From positions 213,581,635 to 213,645,634 of the forward strand of contig NC_077228.1 of the NCBI RefSeq assembly GCF_027887165.1: a stretch of 64,000 nucleotides of DNA. Reading direction: 5' to 3'. Source of the DNA: Monodelphis domestica (taxonomy: Eukaryota; Chordata; Mammalia; Didelphimorphia; Didelphidae). A program made the position numbers and the translations under genes. The notes under the pieces were generated by a model, which was given only the letters and a program-made list of their open reading frames with translations, had not been told where the DNA came from and did no database searches. This document shows, piece after piece, positions 32,450 through 43,079 of the stretch (positions within the stretch are counted from its first letter, which is position 1; every line of letters begins with the position of its first letter).

Positions 32450-32690
32450 AAAACAGGCATTTATTATGCACCTATTTGAGCTAGGCACTATGCTAAGTCC
32501 TTTACAGACATTATCTCCTTTGATCCTTACAACCCTGGGAGAAAGGTGCTATTATTAGCCCCATTTTATAGCTGAGAAAACTGAAATAGTCCAGAATTAA
32601 ACAATTAGGAAATGTCTAGGTCTAGATTTGAATTCAGATCTTCCTGACCCTTAAGTACAGTGCAGTACCCACTGCTAAGTATTGTACTAA
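32450..32690 (-). repeat. MIR, antisense, target of the L1 insertion
   Basis: 'aggcatttattatgcaccta', 'tgatccttacaaccctggga', 'ttttatagctgagaaaactg' and 'gatcttcctgacccttaag'. Confidence 0.75.
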
Positions 32691-32735
32691 GTGTTAAATT
32701 ACAAATAGAAAAGCAAGACAATCCCTGCCTCCATC

Positions 32736-33260
32736 AAGTGATGGACTTGAAAGACCCAGCATGTGGAAACTCCCTAGCCTGAATCAATATGTCAGCATGT
32801 TGAATGAATGAACAAATGAATAAAACATTTAAGTACTTACTATATACAAAGCACTAAGGTAGACTGTAAGTAGAAAATTAAGGTTGTTCTTTTTCTGTTC
32901 CTTGTTCCTTTCATGATGCACATCCTCTCTCTATTGGTGGCATCTAGTGGGTACTCCAATGACTTTCCTCAAAATTCCCAGTTGGCATCCCTGGGTAGGA
33001 TCAAGGAACCTTCTTGGAAAAGGAACTCTGACATTCTCCCTTCCCCTACCAACTTCAAAGAGGCATAATATGGAGCATGTTGAGAGCCCAGATCTCTAGG
33101 TCCCATTCCCAGTTCAGGTGGCTTAAAGCCTAGACAGCTCAGGTCCTATTGGCCCTGAGGTAGGATGAGCTAAGAGTCTTTGGGATGGGTCCCATGTGTG
33201 TTAGGCTGTGTCCAAGGAGATCCTGTGTGCCTCCCATGCTGGTGTTCCTGGTACCCTTTT
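32736..33260 (+). pseudogene. FADS6 exon 3 relic, copy B, with intron 3 sequence
   Basis: 32736-32801 aligns with FADS6 exon 3 from the GLGDSSTWKLPILNRYVYM codons onward ('atgtggaaactccctagcct', 'gaatcaatatgtcagcatgt'). A MIR-like insert (32802-32888) interrupts it. It resumes at about 32895 with 'tcctttcatgatgcacatcc' and 'ctctattggtggcatctag', matching FADS6 codons for PFMIPIITPLVAL. It then continues into sequence like FADS6 intron 3 ('aaggaaccttcttggaaaag' against 'aaggaacctccctggaaaag'). Conserved intron sequence rules out a processed copy. The frame is broken and the splice donor is lost. Confidence 0.82.
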
Positions 33261-33270
33261 TTTTTTTTTT

Positions 33271-33604
33271 CTAAGACAGGGTAGTTAGTATGTGGTGCAA
33301 TGAGTGAAATTTGTAACATGGAATGAGACCCAAGTTAAGATCCCAGATCCAGAATTTAACAGCTGAGTCTCTGTGAAAAAGTTCCTTAAGCTCTTCATAC
33401 CTCAGTTTCCTCACTTGTAGAATAGGGACAAAAAATACTTGTACTTCTCTCATAGAGTTCTTATGATGAAAGTGTTTTGAAAACTTTAAAGTGCTATGAA
33501 ATTATAAATTATTATTTCCTGGAGCAAGGCACTTGTCTGTAGTTCCCCACATTAACAAAAACATGTGAGATGCCCTACTCAGGTCAGAGAAAATGCCTTA
33601 TCAT
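33271..33604 (+). pseudogene. Continuation of the duplicated FADS6 intron 3 sequence
   Basis: A MIR in sense orientation (33300-33520), then 'attatttcctggagcaaggc' and 'ctcaggtcagagaaaatgcc'. These parallel FADS6 intron 3 at 58430-58735 ('attacctggagaacagtatt', 'cttagggcacagaaatgtct'), so the duplicated segment runs to at least 33600. The match is lower here than near the exon. Confidence 0.6.
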
Positions 33605-33998
33605 GAAGCAGTTAGGTGGCTTATTAGATAGAACTCCAGATCTGGAGTCCAGAGGACCTCGCTTCAAATGGCCTTAGACATTTCCTAGTAGGGTGACCAT
33701 AGACAAGTCACTTAACCCCAATTGCCTAGTCATTGCTACTCTTCTTACTTAGAATTGACACTTAAGTGTGGTTCAATGGATTGCGAGCCAGATAAAGAGA
33801 TGGGAGGTCCTGGATTCAAATGTGACCTCAGATACTTCCTAGCCGTGTGCCCCTGGGCAAGTCACTTAACCCCTGTTGCCTAACCCTTACCACTTTTCTG
33901 TCTTGAAATCAATACTTGAAACAATACAAAGAGTTCTAAGGCAGAAGGTAAGGATTTAAAAAAAGAAACAAATTTACACTAAGATAGAAGATAAGGTT
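33605..33998 (+). repeat. Family S SINE with a second sense copy inserted
   Basis: The outer copy starts at 'agcagttaggtggcttatta' and ends at 'actaagatagaagataaggt'. The inner copy is about 33771-33968 with its own poly-A. Both lie at the right edge of the duplicated FADS6 segment. Confidence 0.75.
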
Positions 33999-34935
33999 TA
34001 AACCGCCCTCCCCCTTTTTAAATCTATAATAGTAAGTCAAAGAGGGAATCAGCCAGGGGAATGGAGGCAACAGCAGTAAAACCAAACAGGATCTGAACTA
34101 GATAATGCTTTCTCCGAGGTAACTAAGCTTCCTTCATTTGTAGTCTTATTTTCCTGGGTCACTGACTGTCTTCTAAAGAGAACTCAGCAGGTGAGGAGAG
34201 AAATATGACCAGTTGGAGAAGCTGCTGGAACAATGGCGAAGGAGCTTCTTCCTGCTTTCCCCTTTTTTCTTCTGCTTCATAGAGAACCACAAGGTACTAT
34301 TTACCACTTGGTGTTTATTTGCTTTTAAATTTGCTTACTGATTATTGGTATTTTAATGATGGTTTTCTAGTTAAAGATAATTTTTATTGCATTCTGAATT
34401 ATTGTCTTTACTATAGAGATCATGGATAAGGGGGAGAGCCAGTGGATAATTTGCTATATTGCATTTAACTGGTTGGAACCTCATTTCCAGGTTCGTAAAT
34501 CAAAGGATTGCCTGAGGCCTTGGAGCTTTAATTATCTTTTTTTAAGTACTTTGTATTCTTAAGCTTTAAAATTTTCTGAGAAAAGAAACCATGTGGAACT
34601 TGGACCTTGACCCCAGACTAAAATTCTCATAAACTAATCTCTATTTCCCAACTGACAGCTCCCCTTGAAAAAGGAGCCTTAGGCTCTTTCTTCACTGCCC
34701 ACAGTGGAAAGAAGAGAGGGAGTAGGAAATGGGACTTCCCAAGAACATCACATCCTCAGTCAGCTCCAGTGGTTGGCAGGGAATCAGTTCTAGCCACTCT
34801 CCTGAAAGGAAAAGAAGGGGAAAAAGCTCATCAGCCAAACTACGTTTCAAAGTAACATCTGCTGGACAGTTGGTAGAAATCCCAGTCTTTAAGACTGGTC
34901 ATAAGTGGGCAAAAGAACCCTTTGGAGCTAATATA
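33999..34935. other. Unclassified sequence, 0.9 kb
   Basis: No repeat family was recognised. The open frame near 34729 has no domain. No FADS6 exon 4 or 5 similarity was found by eye. Confidence 0.35.
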
Positions 34936-34939
34936 TTCT

Positions 34940-35052
34940 TTATTTTTTTAACCCTTGCATTTTGTCTTAAAATCAGTACTAAGTATCGGTTCCAAGGCAG
35001 ACGAGGGGTAAGAGCTAGGCAATTGGGCCACTGAGTGAACTAGTTGCCCCTT
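34940..35052 (-). repeat. Family S SINE, antisense, internally deleted
   Basis: 'aacccttgcattttgtctta' to 'gctaggcaattgggccactg' and 'agttgcccc'. The middle is missing. Confidence 0.75.
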
Positions 35053-35199
35053 GACATACCCTTTTATTATCGTGTCTTTCTATTCTGAGGTCTATGGCAA
35101 GACAAATTTCCTTTTCTTGATGGTATTATCCCTTCCAACTCTAGAGGGTTATGATCCGATCCATGATCCCATGGATTATGGCCTAGTTATTCCCCCTTC

Positions 35200-35600
35200 T
35201 TCACCAGGAGGCATTGAGGGGTCACCATAGTGAACAGAGAGCTGAGCCCGGAACCAGCAAGACCTACGTTCAAATATGACCTCCAGTACTTACTGGATAT
35301 GTTACCCTGGACAAGTCTTTTAACTTCTATCTGCCTCAACTGTAAAATGGGAATCATAAAGCACCTAACTCACAAGATTGTTGTACAGATCAAATGAGAT
35401 GGTATTATTTTTATTATTTTATTCCAAAAACAAACTTACACATAGTTTTCCAAAGTTACATGATTCATATTGACTCCCTCCCCGCTCCCGAAGTTGACAA
35501 GCAATTCCACTGGGTCGTACATGTGTTATGAGCTAGTATTTTAAAGTGTTTAGTACAATGCCTGGCATATAATAGATGTTTAATAAGTGTTTATTCCTTT
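35200..35600 (+). repeat. MIR, sense, interrupted by a LINE 3' tail
   Basis: MIR at 35200-35400 and 35530-35600 ('tttagtacaatgcctggcat'). The block 35402-35529 ('ttccaaagttacatgattca') looks like the 3' end of an L1-type element on the minus strand. Confidence 0.6.
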
Positions 35601-35724
35601 CCCCTCCCCCCATTCCTATTCCTTGTTTTGAAGATTAATTACTGAATGTTTGGGGTTAAAAGGCATCAGGTGAGGCTTATTATTGGCCCTTTGGGGACTC
35701 ATCACCACATTAAAGCTCAGTTGT

Positions 35725-35884
35725 CTTTTTTTCTAAAATTAGTTGTTGTTCATTCTTAATTTTTTGAAGAGGATCAATGACACTACAGGGTGATGTCTCG
35801 ATGTGCAAGTGAATTGTACCAAAGTGAGGCAGAGTTGCCCAAAGTTGGTGGCCTCACCCCCTCTTCTAGAGTTATCAAAGTCCA
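35725..35884. repeat. Dispersed repeat of RTE/SINE-like type
   Basis: 'gttgttgttcattcttaatt', 'gaagaggatcaatgacacta' and 'gtgcaagtgaattg' are familiar from marsupial interspersed repeats. I cannot name the family with certainty. Confidence 0.45.
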
Positions 35885-36252
35885 TTGAAAGGAAGGAAGG
35901 AAGGAAGGAAGGAAGGAAGGAAGGAAGGAAGGAAGGAAGGAAGGAAGGAAGGAAGGAAGGAAGGAAGGAAGGAAGGAAGGAAAGAAGGAAGGAAGGAAGG
36001 AAGGAAGGAGGGAGGGAGGGAGGAAGGAAGGAAGGAAGAAAGGAAGGAAGGAGGGAGGGAGGGAGGGAGGGAGGGAGGGAGGAAGGAAGGGAGGAAGGAA
36101 GGAAGGAAGGAAAGGAGGGAGGGAGGGAGGAAGGAAGGAAGAAAGGAAGGAAGGAGGGAGGGAGGGAGGGAGGGAGGGAGGAAGGAAGGAAGGGAGGGAG
36201 GGAGGGAGGGAGGGAAGGAGGCAGGGAAGGAGGGAGGGAAGGAAAGGAAGGC
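35885..36252. repeat. (GGAA)n / (GGGA)n purine array
   Basis: About 365 purine-only bases on the + strand. Open frames on both strands are repeat artefacts. Confidence 0.95.
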
Positions 36253-36900
36253 GGTAACATATTTAGTAAGTATCTACTCTGTGCCAGGCATTGGGCTAAG
36301 TATTTTACAGATATTATCTTATTGGCAGAGGAGGTTCCATGCCAGAAGTTCCCAGAATTGTTAGAACCAGGTTCAGACAAAAACTCCCAAATTTCCATTT
36401 CACTCTAAGGTCTGAATCACACTTTACCCATTTTATCTTATTGGATCTCAAAAACCTTCGTGAAGCATATGCTATTATTATGATATCTAATACCATAAGC
36501 AAGGTCCAAGGATTTGAGATCCATGTATTTCAGTACAAACCTTGTGACTGACACAATATACATGATGATTACTCACTGAAAGCAGGAGCATTGTGTAACA
36601 AGCACCTACTAAACTGCATTATTATATCAGTATTCATTGAAATTGTGCCAAACCTTATCATTTTCAATATAATAAAAGTTATTTCAGCTGACATGAGGAA
36701 AGGAAATAAACATTTAAGTAACACCTACCAACATTCTCATAATAACCCAAGGAGATGGGTGCTATTATTACCCTCATTTGACATTTGAGGAAATTGAAGC
36801 AGATAGAAGGTAAGTGACTTGGCCAGGGTCACACAACTGGTAAGTGTCAGATTTGAACTAATCTTTCTGACTCAAAATCCAGATCACTATCAAGAATTAG
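36253..36900. repeat. MIR remnants and unclassified AT-rich sequence
   Basis: A MIR-like start at 36255-36330 ('tctactctgtgccaggcatt'), an unassigned middle, and an antisense MIR at about 36695-36890 ('acatttgaggaaattgaagc', 'gtgacttggccagggtcaca'). Confidence 0.55.
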
Positions 36901-36903
36901 AAG

Positions 36904-37113
36904 GGGGGGGGGCAGCTGGGTAGCTCAGTGGATTGAGAGCCAGGCCTAGAGATGGGAGGTCCCTAGGTTCAAATCTGACCTCAGACACTTCCTAGCTGTG
37001 TAACCCTGGGCAAGTCACTTAACTCCCATTGCTTAGCCCTTACCACTCTTCTGCCTTAGAACCAATACACAACATTGATTCTAAAACGGAAGGTAAGGGT
37101 TTAAAAAAAAAAG
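36904..37113 (+). repeat. Family S SINE, sense, with target duplication
   Basis: Full-length and close to consensus. The flanks carry 'aagaattagaa' (about 36893-36903 and 37116-37126), so the insertion is young. Confidence 0.93.
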
Positions 37114-37279
37114 AAAGAATTAGAAAGGAACAACAAAGATGTCACTGTTCTCAACTTACTGCAGTGACACTGATTTCATGTCATGCATGCTACAATCAGA
37201 TCACTCATATCGAATTTATTACACGTTTAACTCCCATTCAGTCTAGGAATAAATGTTGTACTTGATGGAGCATAAATGT

Positions 37280-37600
37280 ATTTTAAGAAAATGTTAATGG
37301 AAATGCATTGGAGGAGTTAGCGTATATGGATATAATGGAATACAATTGTGTCATGGAAATAATGAAAGGGATTGTTTCAGTGAAATTTGGGAAGATTTCT
37401 AAGAATGGATGCAGGGAGGAATGAGAAGAGCTAGGAGAACAGTAACAATATCACAGATACAAATTATTTGAAATAATAATTTTGATTGATGCAAAAATCA
37501 GCTACAACTTCAACAAACTAATTAAAAAATATGATGCCCACTTCCTGATAGAGAGGGGACAGACTCATGTTGCAAAAGTAGATAGTCAAAATTGACCATT
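37280..37600 (+). repeat. L1-like 3' fragment, sense
   Basis: 'tggatataatggaatacaat' and 'gatgcagggaggaatgagaa' resemble the region around the L1 ORF2 end, strongly diverged. Confidence 0.5.
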
Positions 37601-38300
37601 GCCTGAATAGAGGCATATCATCCAGCTTCTATAAACCTACTGCACCAAAAGCATGAGATTTTCACTAGACTGAATAGTGATGAAAAAATCTGATTATAAA
37701 ATAGAGTAACTTTTTCCCCTCCACCCTAGGAAGTCAGCCAGAAGGTCAAGAATAATAGGAAATGTGTCTGCCAATAAAATAGGGATTAGTGCAGACAAAC
37801 AAGCCAGCAGCCTCCAAATGGCACCAGAAATGGGTCAGAAGTACATAACACCTCCAGGGCTCTGTGCTTAGCAAAGGCCTCCCTTGAGAAAGCCCAATTT
37901 GGTCATAGAGTTCAAGGGTTTTTAGTAATTCTCAGGAAGGTAAAAAAAAATGGGGACCTTGGAAATCATCAGGAGCAGCAGTGACAAATGAGGCTTGGCA
38001 GCACTCAAACTTGGAGAGCCCAGGTGGCCAAAGGTTTGGAGATTTCAATTACTCTGTTCTGAAATGTGTACATAGTAACAACTGTTTCTCCACCACTAAA
38101 ATTTTAATGTTTTCTTTTTTCTTTTTACCATCTCCCTTTTTGCCCTTTATGCTTATGCCCTCATATTTCCTCCCTGGGGTACTTCCCCCATTGGTCTCTT
38201 TTTTACTAGATAATGTTAGAACCTGGCACCATGTGGTATAAAGATTATTCCCTGCTACAACTTCTGAATAATGGGGTTTTGCTCCAGAAGCTATTTCTGC
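37601..38300. other. Unclassified sequence next to the gag fossil
   Basis: No family was assigned. Part of it may belong to the retroviral fossil that follows. Confidence 0.3.
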
Positions 38301-38319
38301 TTCCATGGATTTCAGGTCT

Positions 38320-39130
38320 GGGGTCTCCTGTCCTCTCAGTCTGCAGTGAGAGCAACACTGCTTGCTATTAGAGTCCTGCCTCCCATAGTTTTTGTTAGTA
38401 TACTCTTTTCCTTGATAATAGCATTTTGATCTTTACCATATCTCTTATTTTGGATCTGTTCATAGTGATGTTTCATTGGGCAGTTTCTTACTATGTGTCC
38501 TTGATGAGAACATAAAAAGCAAGTTCTGGTGTCTCTTTGCACCTTCTGTTGACTTTGGGGTGTCTGTCTATACTGTGTGGTTTGTGTGTTAAATGTCTTA
38601 ATTGTAGCCAGGTTCTTAACCTTCTGTTATTCTTTCTGCCTTAATATTTCACTGGTCTTGTTGAACTTTTTCTTTAGATAGTACTTTCCCCTTTCCTGAT
38701 CTACTTTGTTATCATGTAGATAGGTGTCAATGTTCCTAAGTTTGTTAAGTGAGATGGTGTCAAACTTAGGGCAATAGTTCCTTAAGAAATCCCTCAAGTA
38801 CTTATCAAAGCCCTTGAGAAATTGTCTCCTCATGTGTGCCTCTGATTCTTTTGAATCATGGTTAAAGCCCAATAGTCCCTCAGTTTTTTCAATAAGGTGA
38901 TCAATAAATGCACTTGGGTGTTCATTTTTTTCTTGGGATGACCTGTCAAATTTTCCCCATGCATTGGGTCTTTCAGACAATTGCTTCATTCCCTGCAATA
39001 GATCCTTACAACATTTTCTTAGATAAGTCATTGACGCTCAATACCCTAAGAAGGCAGCAGTAGGACCTGGTCAGACATTCCCTTCAGAAGCGCATGGGCC
39101 CTGCCCAAGTCTGAAGTCAGGAAATAGGCC
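38320..39130 (-). mobile_element. Endogenous retrovirus gag fossil (capsid C-terminal part and zinc knuckle)
   Basis: On the minus strand a capsid-like stretch precedes a nucleocapsid zinc knuckle of the C-X2-C-X4-H-X4-C type (about 38480-38525). The order, capsid then knuckle, is that of retroviral Gag. No LTR, pol or env partner was recognised beside it, so it is a partial, broken fossil. Its age looks moderate to old. Confidence 0.72.
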
Positions 39131-39199
39131 TGCCACAAGGAGCTTTTACAATGTTAGGGGATATCATGACACAAACACACACAAAAAAAAGTGAATGAC

Positions 39200-40730
39200 T
39201 ACAAAATATCTAGAAATAAAGCCTCAAAGAAAAACATGGCTTTGGGCACAAATTTCTTGGAAGAGATGAAACAAGAGTTTCAAAAAAGAGACAGTGGAAA
39301 GTAGTATTGTAAATGAAACTAGAAACCCATAAGGGAAAAAAAGTGAAAAGAAATCAAAGTTATGGGGAACAAAAGAATTGGAAAGGGATTTAACAATTTG
39401 GCACATGAGGTTCAACACCTTACCTAAGCAACAAACTTCCTGAAAATAATAATGGACCAAAGAGAAAAAGACTCCATGGGACAAGAAGAAATATCAAACA
39501 AAGTCTAAAGGTTAAGAAATAGATGAAAGTCAGAAACACCTGATCTGAAAAACAAAGCAAGGAGAAAATTTTTAAGAATCACTGGACTACGTTGATTCTA
39601 TAAACATTTTTTTAAAGCCTAGACATCATATTCCAAGAAATCATAAAAATAAATTGATCCAATCTCTTCAAACCTGAGGACAAATGGAAATAAAAAGATC
39701 CACTGGTCATTTCCTAAAAGTAACCTCCAAACCCTTAGGAACATTATGATCAAAACCTAGAGATTCCAGTCAAAGAAAACATATAAGCATCGAGAAAAAA
39801 ATTCAGGTACTAAAGAGCTACAGTCAGGGTCACACACAACTTAGTCAGCTACCACTATAAAGAAGTGGAGAGTTTGGGATATGTTATTCCAGAAAATAAA
39901 GAAGAAAGACTTATAGCCAAGAATAACTTACTCACAAAAAATGAGTAAAATTCTATGGGCAGGGTAGGGGATGAACCTTTAATGATAAAGGATCTCCAGG
40001 TATTAATGATAAAAAGACCAGAGTTTTGTGGAAACTTTGAGATTCAGACACAGAGAAACACAAAAAGATAAATATGAATAAATATTTATAAAGGACTAAA
40101 AAGAGACAGACTGCTTACATTCTAAAATAGAGAATGATATACATGTCTCTTTTGAAGTCTATCATCATCAGGAGTCATAGAGGGAGTCTTATTAGTCACA
40201 AAGTCTAGGAGCAGTTCTTTTAAGTTTTGATCTTTTAAAAAAGAATAAAAAGTGAAGGGAAGAAGAATACATTGGGGTCATGGAGGAATGGAAAGGACAG
40301 TTAGGGAAAATTATCTCACATAATTGGGATATATGAATAGACATCTATACAGACAAGGAGAAAGAGATAAAGAAATAGTTTATACTTGAACCTCATTTTC
40401 ATCTAAACTGGCCAAGAGAGAAAAGAATACAGATACATACACGTCCATACACACAGTTGAATAGAGAAATACATTTATTTCATTCAACAGAGAAACAGAG
40501 TTGAAAGAGAAGAAGGGAGGGAGAGACTCTAAATGAACACTATAATGCAAATTCCAACAACAGGGAAATGGGTTCGAGTCAAGAACACATGTGATAACCA
40601 GTGGAATCGTGCGTTGGCTATGGGAGAGGGAAAGGGGGGGGGAAGGGGAGGAAAAGAAAATGATCTTTGTTTCCAATGAATAATGTATGGAAACGACCAA
40701 ATAAAATAATGTTTAAAAATTAAAAAAAAA
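39200..40730 (+). repeat. L1/HAL1-like element, sense, diverged
   Basis: Middle part (about 39650-39960) follows the L1 ORF1 C-terminal region ('ctacagtcagggtcacacac', 'gaataacttactcacaaaaa'), with stops in every frame. 40540-40725 is a typical marsupial L1 3' end ('gataaccagtggaatcgtgc', 'gatctttgtttccaatgaat', 'aaacgaccaaataaaataat'). No ORF2 is seen between them, which suggests a half-L1 (HAL1) or two neighbouring pieces. Confidence 0.55.
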
Positions 40731-40744
40731 AGAGAGAGAAGAAG

Positions 40745-41120
40745 GGAGAAGGATGAATAAGAAAGTGGACAGATTAAAGGAGAAATGAATCCTAAGAAAA
40801 CAAATTCAACCTAAGTATGTGGCAAAAAAATAAAAGTCTAGTAGTTCTTAAAAACAAAGAATTAGAAAATGAGAGGGTGCCCATCAATCAGGGTATATTT
40901 GAATAAACTCTGATATATAAATACAATGATGCTGTAAGAAAATAATGAAGAGATTGGTTTCAGGGAAAGCTGGGAAGACTTTATGAAATTGTTCATACAA
41001 GTGGGCAGAACCAATGACTGAAAAAAATTTTTTAATAAAATATGCAAAAATGAAGAGAAGGAAGTTCAAAAGGAAGCAAAAATAAGCAGAACATTAAAAA
41101 ATGTGCAGAATTGATTATGT
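40745..41120 (+). repeat. L1 3' fragment, sense
   Basis: 'gagggtgcccatcaatcagg' and 'aatacaatgatgctgtaaga' match the L1 ORF2 C-terminal signature. Confidence 0.6.
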
Positions 41121-41269
41121 ACTTAAAAAAAAGCATATGACAGATTCTAAATTTTACATTAAATCATTTTAGCATTTTGATGTATGTGTGAAAATGCTAT
41201 TTTTCTATTGTTTTACCTAAATTTTTTAAATTTAAAAATATATTATCTCAAATATACAAAATATATATA

Positions 41270-41400
41270 TACTCACTAATTTTACAGATGAAGAACTTGT
41301 GGCCCAGAAAAGTAAAATGACTTGCCCAAAGCCATTCAACTAGTCAAGTCAATCATTACTTAATTTGGTCCCTATGATAAACCTTGAGAGATAAGCATAT
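41270..41400 (-). repeat. MIR remnant, antisense
   Basis: 'ctcactaattttacagatga' and 'aaatgacttgcccaaagcca'. Confidence 0.55.
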
Positions 41401-41509
41401 TTGTCCATCTCAATTAAATTGTTAAATTCCTTGAGAAAATCTTTGCATCCTCAGTGCCTAGCAGGGGACCTATACATAGCAAGGACATAGTGAATGAGGA
41501 TAATATTTG

Positions 41510-41655
41510 AAGTGATGGTAATTATGGAGTGGTGATGGTCATAAAAATAATGGTGTTGATGGTGATGGGGATGGTAGTAATGGGGGTTAAAATGATGGTA
41601 TAGGAAATAGTGATAATGGTGGACATGACATGGTAATGATAATGGTAAGTTTATG
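41510..41655. repeat. GATGGT-type low-complexity sequence
   Basis: Imperfect gatggt/aatggt units such as 'gttgatggtgatggggatgg'. Confidence 0.7.
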
Positions 41656-42193
41656 TGGGTCTTTAAAGGCAAAGGATAAGAGAACAAAGAAATAGGTAGG
41701 AGCCTGGGACACCAGAAAAGCATTTATTATTCTTGTTAAATGCTTACTATGTGAAGATTGGCTAATATTATAGAAAGACAAGGACAAATGCTAGGGGACA
41801 AAATAGGGACACTAATGCACTGTTGTTGAAATTGTGAACTGGTCCAACCATTCTAGAGAACAATTTGGAATTGTGTCCAAAGGGTATAAAACTGTACATA
41901 TCCTTTGACCCAGCAAGACCACTACTAGGTCTATATCCCAAAAGGATACAAAGAAAAAGGAAAAGGACCTATATGTACAAAAATATTTATAGCAGCTCTT
42001 TTTATGGTGGCAAAGGAAATCAATTGGGGAATGGCTAGAAGATTGTGATGGAATATTATTGTGCTATAAGTAGGATGGTTTCAGAAAAATCTGCCAAGAC
42101 ATATATAAAATGAAATGAGCAGGAATATTATTATTGTTCACAATGACCAGCTGTGAAAATTTTAGCTATTTTAATCAGTACAATGGTCTAAGG

Positions 42194-42381
42194 CAATGAT
42201 GATAGTCGCTTTTAGAGATCACCTTTTAGAGATTATATACCCCCCAGAGATCTTATGCCATGCCCCAACCCTGATACCAAGTGCTGGGCATGAACTCTGA
42301 GGGGAGGGAGTAGCATACATTCCCACAGAGACCACTCTATGTGCCATCTTTGGCATGTATGCTATAGGTTTGCCATCACTG
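42194..42381. mobile_element. hAT-type MITE with 8-base target duplication
   Basis: 188 bases flanked by 'gtctaagg' at 42186-42193 and 42382-42389. The ends, 'caatgatga' and 'tgccatcactg', are imperfect inverted repeats of the CA(G)TGATGGC type. The 8-base duplication fits the hAT superfamily. It has no coding capacity. Confidence 0.82.
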
Positions 42382-42565
42382 GTCTAAGGCAATTCCAAAG
42401 GAGCCATGATGGAAAATGCTACTCACTTCCAGAAAGAGACCATACGAACTCTCAAGAATGGATTGAAACATACTTTTAAAACTTTATTTTTCTTGCTTTT
42501 TGTTTTGTATTGTTTTGCAACATGGCTAATATGGAAATATGTTTTGCATGCCCTCACATTAATTT

Positions 42566-42757
42566 TATTTAACCCTTACCTTCTGTCTTAGAATTGATAG
42601 ACATATCGGTTCCAAGGAAGAAGAGCAGTAAGGGCTTGGCAATTGGGATTAAGTGACTTACCCAGGGTGGCACAGTTAGGAAGTATCAGGTCATATTTGA
42701 GCTGAGGTCCTCCTGATTCTAGGCCTGGTGCTCCTAGCTCTATGCTACCTAGCTGCC
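42566..42757 (-). repeat. Family S SINE, antisense, inside the L1
   Basis: 'aacccttaccttctgtctta' to 'atgctacctagctgcccc'. Confidence 0.85.
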
Positions 42758-42870
42758 CCTATGTATTCTTGATATCATATTTCTTTCCTTCCAATGAGAG
42801 GGAGAAGGGCTAGAGGGTGAGAATCTGGAACTCAAAATGTAAGAAAAAGAATTTTAAAAATAAATAAAGT

Positions 42871-43070
42871 TGTTAAATGTTTATTATGTGCTAAGCACTC
42901 AGAATACAGATACAAAAGAAGAGACAATACATGCCTTCAAAGTGTTCATACTCTCACAAAGAAAGACAAGAGCACAAAATGGGGAGGCAAGGACAGTTTT
43001 GAATGATAAAATGTATTGTTATTAATATTTGGTGATATGGTAATACTTGTAAACCTTAAAATTTCTTAGA
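42871..43070. repeat. MIR/CORE-SINE remnant
   Basis: 'gtttattatgtgctaagcac' and 'aatacagatacaaaagaaga'. It appears to continue to the right of the LTR at about 43930-44045. Confidence 0.45.
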
Positions 43071-43079
43071 CTTATGAAT

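Larger units (their letters stand above)
41785..42870 (+). repeat. L1 3' portion, sense, carrying two insertions
   Basis: L1 ORF2 region ('gcactgttgttgaaattgtg', 'cctttgacccagcaagacca') and 3' UTR. It is interrupted by a MITE (42194-42381) and by an antisense family S SINE (42566-42757). After each insertion the L1 resumes. No intact frame remains. Confidence 0.82.

Noticed and set aside
32099-32488. 129-residue minus-strand frame with PFDPAIALLGLYP
   Set aside because: It is the C-terminal end of L1 ORF2 in a 5'-truncated insertion, not a host gene.
34205-34265. Short reading 'KYDQLEKLLEQWRRSFF' that looks like a helix
   Set aside because: Only about 20 residues, no splice sites that fit and no family match.
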